This document shows positions 45,854 to 55,739 of a stretch of DNA of 64,000 bases, in pieces. This stretch comes from Hymenopus coronatus (Eukaryota; Arthropoda; Insecta; Mantodea; Hymenopodidae): positions 399,275,632 through 399,339,631 of the forward strand of contig CM060900.1 in NCBI GenBank assembly GCA_030762935.1, in the 5' to 3' direction. The translations under genes were made by a program, and so were the position numbers. Numbering within the stretch: the stretch's first letter is position 1; each line of letters starts with the position of its first letter. The notes below the pieces were generated by a model. That model worked only from the letters and a program-made list of their open reading frames with translations, made no database searches and was not told where the DNA came from.

Positions 45854-47425
45854 ATGGCCCGAAGAAAGCACAAGAACTCTCCATCGGAGATGCGTGTCAC
45901 CAGATAGATGGTAGTCAAGACAAGTCTAGATTTTGGCGCCACTCCTTCTACGCATCCCTCAGGCCCTTCTGCTGCTCCTCCTGCCACCGCTCCACCATCC
46001 ACTGTTTCTTTCTCCTCTGTTTCACCGGCCACCATTCCTTCCTCCCCATCCTTAGCTCACGTCACTCCACGTTCCACCACTCCTCTGACGCACACTTCCT
46101 CTGCTCCTTCTTGTTTCCATTCGTCGTCCGTCTCTGTGGTGACACAGAGAGCCCCCCGTCCTCTCTGAGCTTCCTGCTCTTCTGCCTCCTCTCCACGCCT
46201 GCCAACCCCGCCACATCTCCTAACCCTAGTCCTCCCCCTGCCCCTTTCTATCCTCCTGCCTCTCAACCTAACCCTGCCCTTGGCTCCTCATCCCGACGTC
46301 CAATGCACCCAGTCCCAGCCCCTCCCAGTGCCCCTTCTTCCTATTCCCAAGCCCTCACCTCCAGTCTCCAAGCTCCCATCTACATCCCCCACCACTGTGT
46401 TTCTCTGTTACAGAATCTTAGAGACTTCGACGCCTTGCGTCCCAACGGAGGGTATGTCATAACCAGAGCCCCTATTTCAGGTGACTATATGGTGCGCACT
46501 AGATCCGCGGAGGATTATCACCGCATGACTGCCTTCCTGAGGGAACGTAGGGTCCCTTTTACGCTGACAAGAACCTCTGGGAAGAACGAGACCTTCCGTG
46601 CTGTGGTAAAGCACGTCTACTTTGACGGCGCGGAAGAGGACATTAGGGCTAAGCTGCACTCCGCGAACTGTTCAGTGCTGCGGGTAGTGCAGCTCAGGCG
46701 TTACGACCGAGCCCGAACTCCTCTACAGTTATACCTAGTGGACCTGGCAACAGCTGAAGACCTGGCCTGGTTGAGGTCGTTGGAGCAGGTGTTACACTTT
46801 GGTGTGAAGGTGTAACCCTACTGGCGACCCTTCATCCCCATCCAATGTAATAGATGCCAGCAGCTGAGGCACACGGAGGCAAAGTGTAGTGCGGGTACCG
46901 TTGTGTGCTCTAAGTGCGCGGCGTCCCACGACTCGCAGAGCTGTAACGTTCCCCTACCCCAAAGGAAATGCGCACTGTGTCTCAATTCGGGCCACGCGGC
47001 CAGGTACCGGGCTTGTCCCGAGGAGACGGGCTCCTCAGGCGGGAAGTGGAGGTCGAGTGCGTGGAGAGGCTCCGGTGCTCGCGCCGCCTGCCTCTCGTGG
47101 CCCGGTGATGGGCGTCGTTAGCGTTGGGGGGTAAACGAGCCGAGAACCCGAAAGCCAAGCCAACCACAGGTAAAGCCACGTCAACCCCCGCAGGAAGTGC
47201 CGACGAGGGAGGAGACCCTGGCAGACCCTCACCTGGAGCACCAGCGCAACATGTTCAGACGTGCGTCAGCTGAGCACTGGAGGCAGGCCGACATACAGGA
47301 CGTCTATATGCACATCCTGGAATTACGGGCCACTTCGTGGGTGTCGGAGACCCGGAGCATCCTGGCCTGCTACAGAGACTTCTTTCAACTCCTCACCTCT
47401 CCTGGCTTTCTAAGAACCACACACC
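45854..47425 (+). pseudogene. A3 ORF1 (Gag), multiple lesions
   Basis: Starts MARRKHKNSPSEMRVTR, then TAG at 45905-45907. A frameshift near 46150 leads to the 234-codon frame 46111-46815, with GGYVITRAPISGDYMVRTRS and AVVKHVYFDGAEEDIRAKL. TAA at 46813-46815 replaces a Glu codon. The knuckles CNRCQQLRHTEAKC, CSKCAASHDSQSC and CALCLNSGHAARYRAC follow in the same frame. Another frameshift comes after them. No functional protein is expected. Confidence 0.8.
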
Positions 47426-49183
47426 CAAACTTAATTGTATGACATGGAACGCCCACGGCCTAAAAAGACGAAAGACTGAACTTAGAGACTTCTTAACACT
47501 CAACAACATACACATAGCTTTAATTACAGAAACTCATTTAAGCGACAAAGACAGATTTAACATTCCAGGTTACACTCCCATCTCAACGATCGAAACAGAC
47601 GTGGAGGCGGGACTGCCGCAATAATAAAACATAGCATTGCCCATGATGTCGCTCCGCAGCCTCAATTTTCAACTCTAGAAACTACTAATATTTACATCAC
47701 CATTGACAACAACAAGGTTCTAATCACGGCAGCGTATGCCCCCCCAGGCGTACTAAACATAGCGGACATTAACGCAATCTCGCAGGTAAACAACAGGGTG
47801 CTAATTCTGATATAATAATTCACACTCCTACGGAACATACGTATATACCGTTCAGGCGAAACCAAAGGCCAGATATTTTAGATATTGCAGTGACGCGTAT
47901 TCTAACTCTTAGAATTAACCTACAACTTAAGAACGAACTCTCTTCCGATCATTTGCCAGTGATCATAACATTAGAGTGAACTGCAGCCCCCAATCCACCA
48001 GTCGTGCGTCTGAACTACAATAAAGCAGACTGGAATAGGTTTGCAAACACTATCAACGAGCATCTACATACTACACAGCTAAATATAGCAGAAAACATGA
48101 ATGAGGCGGTAGCCCAACTAGAAAATGCCATCAAAACTGCAACCAAAGAAGCAGTTCCAATAAACAAGCCTAAGCAATACCAATCACAACTACCACCTGA
48201 CATCCAAATGCTAGCAGCGGAAAGAAACCGAGCTAGACGACGATGGCAGAAAACACGTCATATTGTAGACCAGGAATACGTCATACACTTAAATACCCTT
48301 GTCAGAGAGAGAACAACAAACCATCTCTCTCAACAATGGCAGAATACACTCGAGAACGTCGACTAAAAACGAGACTCGGTGTGGAGAATTGCACGCTGTC
48401 TAACACGCGATAAATCACAAATACCACCGTTACACCACAATCAAACAATTACATCCACAGACCAACAAAAAGCAGACATGCTCGCAGACACACTGCAAGA
48501 AATCTGCACGCCTAATCCTACTCCCTGCTGCCCTCAATTTACGGAGGTAACGGAAGACAAAACGGAAGCTTTCAAAGAACAGGTAACCCACAACTTAGTG
48601 AGAAAAACCTGCCCGAGTGAAATAAACTGGCTAATCAGGCATCTCCCAAAGAGAAAATCCCCTGGGCCAGATAACATCCCAACAGTGGCCCTAATGCATA
48701 TGCCCGAAAGAGCAATTAAGCTACTGTCTGACATATTCAACTACGTGCTCACTAAAAGGTGGAAACTGGCCACCGTGGTCCACTTCCCCAAAAAGGGGGA
48801 AAACTTGTCCAAACCGTACAACTACAGACCAATTAGTCTACTTACGCATTCCAAGTATGGGGGTATGCCGCCGTAAACCACATCAAAAACATACAAAGAT
48901 ACCAAAATAACATTCCACGCTTAGTATCTAAGGTGCCATACACAGCTCCAGCTGACATACTTCACGAAGAACTCAAAATACATACAATCGAACAATTCAT
49001 TAAAAAGCTAACCTACGACACGTATCAAAAATTAAAAGCATATCACAACCCTTTAATAGAAATGCTAGGGAATTACGACACACAAACAAACACAACAGAC
49101 CTTTATCACTTTTCGACAGGACTATAACACAAGACACCACTCCAGACGAAATACAACAATAGCTTACAGATCTCCTTTCCTAA
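47426..49183 (+). pseudogene. A3 ORF2, start lost, two deletions, no RT palm
   Basis: The ATGA overlap of A2 has become AAGA, so the ORF2 start is lost. A deletion of about 97 nt near 47805 removes the AGDLNAKH part of the endonuclease. Stops occur, for example TGA near 47978 and TAA at 48364. At about 48843 a deletion of about 860 nt joins ISLL to the sequence just before SQVWGYAA, removing all RT catalytic motifs including YADD. Both deletion junctions share a few bases with the lost sequence. Confidence 0.85.
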
Positions 49184-49708
49184 AACCTCTCCTCTTTTCT
49201 AACACACAACTATATTTATTCTCTCACTCTTCTCAGCGATGAGCGGCTGCGCAACCACTGACGGACGGAGAAATCTCCCGAAGCAACAGCGCAGAAGCGT
49301 AACTCCAAATAAATGTCTCATTCTAAACGTATACTATAAGACTAAATTTAATGCATGTCGAATAACATTTTACCTAATATGACAAGCAGGCACACCCTGC
49401 AGAAGCAGAACATACTTATTAACGAATAAAACACTTATAAAATTAACGCATGATTATGCACTGGTATTGTTGAGGTTTCATGGATAATCCCAATAAGTAG
49501 CATTAACGCGCTCGCATGCAATGCATGCCAGCTAAGTAGCTTTCGCTTACTAACCGGGGTGCTATGCGGGACCCGACTAATGCATGTATGCACGAAACTA
49601 CTCTATATAACGATTAACGCGTGGAGGGTTTTTTTTTAGTGGATATACCGCACTCTGCGGGGAGCTCCACATATCCAGGAATGCATTTTCCACACCACGG
49701 TAAATGAA

Positions 49709-49720
49709 AAATTGAGAGTG
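49709..49720. repeat. AAATTGAGAGTG target-type repeat, copy 2 (A3/G4)
   Basis: Two substitutions from copies 1 and 3. It lies after the short, degenerate A3 tail. Confidence 0.65.
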
Positions 49721-51119
49721 GGGGTCACGATCGACACATCTTCGAGCTGTCAACATGACGAAGACCAGACTCCGCAGAACCGCCGCTGCTAAGGCAGCAA
49801 CCGTCGCCTCTTCCCCGGCAGCCGCCGAGGAGGTAGCATCTCCGACGCCACCGGTCACGGCAAGCCCTGCTTCGCCGCAACTGCAGCCGCAGTTGCCGCT
49901 ATCGCCGCCGCCACCCACGTCCCCACCCAGCTCCATGACGCCGCCGCCCCGGTTCAGTGCCGTGTTACGGGGGGTCCCTCGGGACCTCTGCACCCGGCAT
50001 CTGCTCATCGCCGTGCAGTCGCGGCGGCCACCCGCATATACTGCGACCGGGGCCAACGCCGATTGTTCGCCTGGAGTTGCAGGAAAATGCTGACTTGGAA
50101 GCTGCCTATGCGTCAGGGTTGCCCTTATTAGGGCGACTTCTGGTCATCGAGGCTAGCCGACAAGAACGCCACCGGCCCTACCGACGTTGCTCTGCCTTCG
50201 GACACGCAGCTGAAGACTGCATATCGCCGCCGCGGTGCCACTACTGTGGTACCAACACCACCACCGCCGGGTGCACTGGGCACGATCTCCGCCATCACCA
50301 CCGATTCTGTGCCACCTGTCGTGGCACAGGACACTTCACCGGGCAAGCCCAGTTCCCTCTCTACACAAGGAGCAGCACATCTTCACCACCTCCTGCCCGC
50401 CGCACCTCTCCAACGAAGACATCAACCACCGAGGCCTCGCCACCTGCACCCTCAAGAGACGCAGCGACGCGAGAAGCCATTCAGGACCTCCACGCGGAGA
50501 TCCTGAACGTCGGCGCTCGACTAGGTGCCCTGGAAGAGACATGGAGCCTCCTCACACAAAAGCTGCAGGCATTGCAAGCTTCTAACGCCGCAGCAGCCAC
50601 CAGCCACTAGCCAGCAGACTACAGCCGCCGACCTGTCCACCAGGATCGACGCCCTCATGCAAACGCTGAGGCAGGTTCTCCTGCAACAAGCTGCTTACTC
50701 TGCTGAGCTGTTCCAGTCAAGACGGCAGCAACCCAACACCGCTCCTCCTGTACAAGCTGAGGGGCACGCATGGCCTGGGGTTCCTCGGCCACCAACACAG
50801 TGGAAGACTACTGGGAGCTTCGCTGAGCAATTCCGAATCAGGTATAATCCTTAAGTTTTCTACGTCCTATTCTCTCCTCAATTTCCATCTTTTATTTCCT
50901 CTCTAATATCACCTTCATTCCCTAGGCTGCAGTCAGGTTCCATAGCTGTCAGCCTAGGAATAACCTTTCACCTGCTCCCGCACAAACTACTGTTATAACG
51001 TGGAGGGATGTTTAGTGGGTATGTCGCATGAGGAAGCGGAGAGTCCCACCTATCCTCCCAGCCATTGTACTTCGGCTGGGGGTTGAATGCGTAATGCATT
51101 TTTCCCCTCCACGAAAAAA
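49721..51119 (+). mobile_element. G4, gag-only non-LTR element
   Basis: Same subfamily as G3, with the same Gag C-terminus and 3' UTR start. The part of the 3' UTR that holds the GGGTGC motif is deleted near 50985, but the closed tail remains: GTGGAGGGA (51000-51008) with CCCCTCCAC (51104-51112) and an inner CCAGCC/GGCTGG arm. Poly(A) is 51114-51122. It is flanked by AAATTGAGAGTG and AAATCGAGAGTC. Confidence 0.82.
49755..50854 (+). pseudogene. G4 ORF1 (Gag-like), two frame changes
   Basis: MTKTRLRRTAAAKAATVAS at 49755, then an Ala/Pro-rich leader and VLRGVPRDLCTRHLL. A frameshift near 50030 moves to a frame reading RRCSAFGHAAEDC (first Cys of the knuckle now Tyr), CHYCGTNTTTAGCTGHDL and CATCRGTGHFTGQAQF (last Cys lost). 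The coiled-coil region is REAIQDLHAEILNVGARLGALEE. A short insertion duplicating the CCAGCCA unit near 50608 ends that frame, and the remaining C-terminus (DLSTRIDALMQTLRQ... FRIRYNP) lies in another frame. Confidence 0.75.
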
Positions 51120-51131
51120 AAATCGAGAGTC
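51120..51131. repeat. AAATCGAGAGTC target-type repeat, copy 3 (G4/G5)
   Basis: Identical to copy 1 at 45262. Confidence 0.75.
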
Positions 51132-52168
51132 ATCGTCTTCTGCTTCGATGGGGAAGAACAAACAATGCTGAGCCGCAGCCTCTAGGAAGGCCACCTCTGC
51201 CACGAATATTGCTTCAACATCGACGGCGATACCGAGGCAACTCCTGCCTTGATAGCATCGCCACCGTCAGCCGCCGCTGCTTCACCCCGGCGATTGCAGC
51301 TGCAGTTGCCGACTGCGCAGAGCTCCACTTCCCGGTTCAGCGCCGTGGTTCGGGGTGTCCCTAGGGACCTTTTCACCCAGCTCTTCACCGCCGCAGCGAA
51401 GTCGCAGTGGCCTTCACGCTTGAGGGCTACTCGCATCGTCAACGGCCGGGGACCAACACCACTGATAAGGGATCGTGCGGATCTGGTGGCTGCCTTAGCG
51501 ACTGGGTTGCCCTTGCTAGGCACTAACCAAAGTCAAAATCAAGAGCTCCAAACGAACCAATCAGGCACCAGCAGAGCACAGCACTCCGCCGACAGAAGTC
51601 CATCCCACCGCCAACCCGAACCAATCACCACACGCCTCCCCACCAACCACTGATATAAATACCGCGGTCCACAGTGCAACCAGCATAGTTGCATTTGAAA
51701 CGTCCACTAGAGCACTTCGACCTCGCCGCTGCCACCGAAGATGTCTGCCGTAGTCGTAGACGAAACGTCTGGGAGGAAGAAGGAGGAGCCCAGTAGTTCA
51801 CGGCCCTAAGCCCGGATTGTACTTCAGCCAGTATTGCCACCGGCCGTGAAAGCCTAAGAATTTCGATGAATGAATAAAGACAACCTAAAATCCCTTCCAT
51901 CCTTCCTTAACTCCCCGGGTGGCAGACAGGGCCTCGGTCATGTCTGATACCCGGAACTCTTCTCCACTTCTGCTGCGCCGCCGCTTAGTTCGGCCAGCAG
52001 CTAAACTCCCGCACTAACGAGGGTGCTCAGCGGAACTTCACCATCCTGATCCTTATCCTTGAATCCAACACTTTCCCAACCCATTTCCGAACCTCACACA
52101 ATGGCGAGATAAGCCATTCTTTAAACCTTCCAATTCCCTTACTGTCTCCCCTTCCCAAAAAAAAAAAT
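51132..52168 (+). mobile_element. G5, gag-only element interrupted by another repeat
   Basis: Starts with a degenerate Gag N-terminus (MGKNKQC at 51150, then a stop). It continues with SRFSAVVRGVPRDLFTQLF and GLPLLGT, then is broken at about 51530 by the insertion at 51530-51905. The 3' UTR resumes near 51906 with hairpin CAGACA-(GGGCCTCGGTCA)-TGTCTG (51923-51946) and GGGTGCTCAGCGGAAC (52021-52036). It ends in an A run (52158-52168) without the closed tail. Zinc knuckles are missing. Confidence 0.7.
51530..51905 (+). mobile_element. Possible Penelope-like element terminal fragment with hammerhead-like core
   Basis: This 375-bp insertion into G5 has features I associate with Penelope-like element terminal repeats: a TATAAATACCGCGG segment, then CCGAAGATGTC...GACGAAACGTC (51735-51768), then a short coding-like end with CGGCCGTGAAAGCC. 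The GAAGA...GAAAC arrangement with GTCT/AGAC as stem II resembles a hammerhead ribozyme core, but the expected CUGANGA reads CCGAAGA, so it would probably not cleave. Boundaries are approximate and the assignment is from memory. Confidence 0.4.
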
Positions 52169-52572
52169 TCGAGATGCCGAGGAAGAAGACGCATCACAGA
52201 CTCGTCGCCAACTCAGGTGCCAGCTCTCCTCCGACAACTGCCGGCAGGGAAGCCTCAACATCACCGTCACCGGAGCAAGTCCAGCCAACACCGCCGCAGA
52301 CAGTCGGTAATCCACCGGCAACCAGCACAGCCTCTTGGCAGCTGCAGCCGCCGCCGACACCGACGGAGCCCGCGCAGTCGCTACCACCTCCGGAACCCGT
52401 GCAGTCGCTACCACCGCAGTTAAGTACCTGTGGTTAGGGGGGTCCCTAGAAACCTTTTTACCAAGCATGTAATCGACGCAGCGCAGTCGCAATGGCCTTC
52501 TTGCTGGAGGGCCACTCGCATCCTGTGCGACCGGGGACTAACGCCATTCGTCCGAATCGAGTTCCAAGACAC
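52169..52572 (+). mobile_element. G6, truncated gag-only fragment
   Basis: Begins TTCGAGATGCCGAGG right after an A run and reads MPRKKTHHRLVANSGASS, an Ala/Pro-rich leader with extra Pro-Glu repeats, then a broken VRGVPR region. It stops at CCAAGACAC where PolB fragment 2 begins. The same junction sequence is intact in G7 at 54208-54220. Confidence 0.65.
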
Positions 52573-53525
52573 ATTGTATGTAACATTAAGAGTATGAGAC
52601 ATGGTTTGAAGGGCACCAGAAATCTTACTTCATCCGACGCAATTCAGAAAGACATGAAGACTTACCTGCAGGAAGCTAAAAACAGGATTATACAATTTGT
52701 TCTAAAAGAGTTCTCCACACATAAAGCTGTGAAGATTTACCTGTTAGTGGAATGCCGATTTGTAAACAGTGTTGGAAAAAGTAATGACAAAACCTTCAAG
52801 CCAGGAATCAGACAGTGTTTCAAGGAACTGATTTAGACCAATTTTAGAGACGAAATTCAAGAAATTGGCTGTTGAAATGGACGAATCACAACTTAACGGA
52901 AGCTGCTTACTGTTGAGGGGGTGCCTTCAAATTAACAATAACAACCCACTTCGCGGGAGCAGTTACATTCATCTACCTGCATCTATAGAAGCAAACAAAG
53001 CGCGTGGGAACCTCCAGAATCGTCCTGATGAGACATGGTTTTTATATGCTCTCCACGCAAAATTCATTTAAAAGGATCCCCAACGTGTAACCAAATACAA
53101 ATATGTGGAAAATAAATACGACCTCTCGTGTATCGCGATTGCTACGCCTTTGTCTAAAATCCCGACATTTGAAAAGAAAAATAATATATCTATGAACGTG
53201 TTTGCACTGGCTGAAAGGAAAGCATTGTTTCCAATATAACAATATGGTGTGCTATTGCCGTAATATGGGGTTGAAAACCTGAAGCTTATGTACATGGATA
53301 TGGACTAAGCTGTGTAGGAAGAACTATCTGATCGTCGTGACCTTCTTCTGCTGAGTGATGAAAACGGCACGCATCACTATGCATAAATCAAGAACTTTGA
53401 GAAGCTTATTCGAGAACAATCGACAAAATATGAAGGACACCGAAGTGGTGTAGAAAATTTGCAGAAACATGCTACTATACTCAGGCAGTGTGCTATCGCT
53501 GGGATAGCTATGCGCACAAAGGGGT
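52573..53525 (+). pseudogene. PolB fragment 2, decayed copy of fragment 1
   Basis: About 97% like 20960-21916, with the same internal deletions and the same abrupt end at GCGCACAAAGG, but starting 120 nt further in. It has no exonuclease or polymerase motifs. Because it shares lesions and the fused LINE tail with fragment 1, the two descend from one chimeric source copy or from a segmental duplication. Confidence 0.75.
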
Positions 53526-53588
53526 CTGAATGCGTAATGCATTTTACACCTCCACGGTAAAGGAAAAAAAAAAAAAAAAAAAAAAAAA
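53526..53588 (+). other. LINE 3' tail end plus poly(A), fused to PolB fragment 2
   Basis: TGAATGCGTAATGCATTTTA then CACCTCCACGG and an A run with a GG near its start. Same fusion point as 21917. Confidence 0.85.
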
Positions 53589-55298
53589 CGCAAGGACATT
53601 CGGAGCTTCTTCGACTTGTAAGGATGGCCAAGAAGTGGCAGCGCAGACTCGCCGCTGCTATGGCAGCACCCGATGCCTCCACCTTGGCAGCCGCCGAGAA
53701 GGCAGCACCTCCGACGCTACCGGTCCAGGCAAGCCTTGCTTCGCCGCCGGCCGCCACCTCAGTCTCGCCGCAACTGCAGCCGCAGTTGCCGCCATTACCA
53801 ACACCGCCTCCACACAGCTCCACGCCGCCGCCGCAAGGAGAGCTTCGAGATGAAGGGGAAGAAGACGCAACGCAAACTCGCTGCCAACCCAGCTGCCAGC
53901 TCTCAACCGGCAACTGCCGGCAGGGAAGCCTCGACATCACCGTCACCGGAGCAAGTCCAGCCAACACCGTCGCAGACAGTCGGTAATCCACCGGCAACCA
54001 GCACAGCCTCTCGGCAGCTGCAGCCGCCGCCGACACCGCCGGAGCCCGCGCAGTCGCTACCACCGCAGTTAAGTACCTGTGGTAAGGGGGGTCCCTAGAA
54101 ACCTTTCTACCAAGCATGTAATCGACGCAGCGCAGTCGCAATGGCCTTCTTGCTGGAGGGCCACTCGCATCCTGTGCGACCGGGGACTAACGCCACTCGT
54201 CCGAATCGAGTTCCAAGACACCGCCGATATGGAAGCTGCTTTGGCATCAGGGTTGCCCTTTCTAGGGCGACTCCTGAGCGTCGAAGTTAGCAGAACAGAG
54301 TGCCACCGCACTTGCTGACGCTGCTGCGCCTATGGGCACAACTTAGAAGCCTGTTCCTCGCCGCCGCGGTGCCACTATTGTGGAGCTGCTGCCTACACCG
54401 CTGAGTACACTCAATACGACCTACGCCGCAGACGCCGGTTCTGTGCCACCTGCCGTGGCACAGGACACTACACCGAGCAAGCCATGTGCCCAGCCTATGC
54501 AAGGAACAGGCAACCACTTCCGCAGCAAGCCCAGGAAGAACCAGCTCCTTCAATCACACAGACAGCGCAGACACCTACACCTTCAACACTAAATACCGGC
54601 GAACTACTGCTGAAATTTCAGGGCCTAAGTGAGACCATTCAGGACCTCCACGCGGAGGTTCTGACACTGACGGCCAAACTGACACACCTGTAGGACCGCC
54701 TGCAGGAACAACGGACCGAACTTCAGGAACTTCCAACACTAGGACACCAATTCACTCAACTCTACGCTGACATCCGGCTCATCATCAGGGAGGAGGTGAA
54801 GGCCCTGAAGACGGTGACAGGACAGCCACCGTTGCACCACAGGGACCCTGAGCATCTGGTTCATATAGCTGAAGGACCTATACAACGTCCACTTATGACA
54901 GCACAGAAACTCTACAGAAAACAACTCCGCAGAGAACGAACCAACTTCAGGAAGTATCACCAGTAACTTTCACAAACACACATCACCATTATCTACCATT
55001 CATTTTTACCAATTACTTCTCCAGCGGGCCACTCAGGGCGCAAGTCATTAGTGTCCACTGGCTCATCATACTTTCACCTCGCTGTTACTGCCCCTGGCAG
55101 GCAGCACACATGTTCACCAGAAATTGGCAGGTGCTTTATGCGGTACTGCACAAGAGAGGCATTAGCCTCCTACTTCCGGTGGGTTTTTTTTTGTGGGTAG
55201 TGCCACCCTGGTGCGAGTCCAGGTTGGGGAATCTCACACTCTATGGCTTTCCTGGAGTTAGGGCGTCAGTTGCCTTTTCCCCCATCTTCCATAAAAAA
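53589..55298 (+). mobile_element. G7, gag-only non-LTR element, longest copy of its subfamily
   Basis: Same 5' start as G1 (ACGCAAGGACATTCGG). ORF1 spans 53624-54966. The 3' UTR carries CCAG/CTGG and CACT/AGTG stems around loop GGGCGCAAGTCA (55036-55047). The tail GGTGGGTTTTTTTTTGTGGG with GTGCCACC is a variant of the other families' tails. Poly(A) is 55291-55298. No polymerase sequence. Confidence 0.8.
53624..54966 (+). pseudogene. G7 ORF1 (Gag-like), frameshifts and two stops
   Basis: MAKKWQRRLAAAMAAPDAS at 53624. As in G1 there are two consecutive basic plus Ala/Pro-rich leaders in different frames, the second at GKKTQRKLAANPAAS. From 54079 the frame is VRGVPRNLSTKHVID (RRM-like), then a TGA just before the first knuckle (RCCAYGHNLEAC), CHYCGAAAYTAEY, and CATCRGTGHYTEQAMC. 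A coiled-coil-rich C-terminus follows (IQDLHAEVLTLTAKLTHL, a TAG, DRLQEQRTELQELP). It ends RTNFRKYHQ. Confidence 0.75.
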
Positions 55299-55739
55299 AA
55301 CCATAACCCACATCCCAGGGCCAACAGCACCGCACGTCAATGCCAACAGGTGGATCCCAGGACTAGGACACCACAACCTCACCGAGAGCTTCATACTCAG
55401 CCCCAGCCAACTCAGCAACCGCCAACGAGGACAGCAGTACCTAGGCCACCAGTTCCGAGGAAGACGCAGACGTCTTCACGATGGCAACCTCCAACTGAGA
55501 TGCCCCTTCCGTGACCACCACAACGCTAGGATACTCCTGCTGTCCAGCAGCCGCTCAAAGCCAGGTTCCGCCCCGGGGTGGAGCATACCAGGATATTCTG
55601 GAACATCGCCAGGAATCAGGCTATCAACCTCCTCACCATCCTCCTCATAAATCCCAATGACACCCAAGAGGTACTCCAGCAGCATTACGACTTCCTCACT
55701 CTGTTTCTAAATCCCACCATCCATTTCTATGACGTCTGA
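55299..55739 (+). pseudogene. D ORF1 3' part (Gag C-terminus)
   Basis: Broken frames encode a Pro/Arg-rich region followed by RIFWNIARNQAINLLTILLIN and HYDFLTLFLNPTIHFYDV, a C-terminus like those of A and C Gag (compare CYRDFFQLLTSPGFL). The TGA at 55737-55739 overlaps the ORF2 ATG (55729) by 11 bases. Confidence 0.65.

Larger units (their letters stand above)
45274..49708 (+). mobile_element. LINE A copy 3 (A3), older internally deleted copy
   Basis: A3 starts with the A 5' end (TTCGAAGCGGGACTTCGA at 45281), then 5' UTR, ORF1 (45854 on), ORF2 to 49183, and a decayed tail (GTGGAGGG at 49621, inner arms retained, right strand CCACACCAC). It is flanked by AAATCGAGAGTC-like sequence. It is more diverged than A1/A2 and carries two sizeable deletions in ORF2, so it is an older insertion. 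Confidence 0.87.

Noticed and set aside
53377..54141. Minus-strand 254-codon frame
   Set aside because: Spans the PolB fragment, a poly(T) run and the GC-rich G7 leader on the wrong strand; clearly composite and not a gene.
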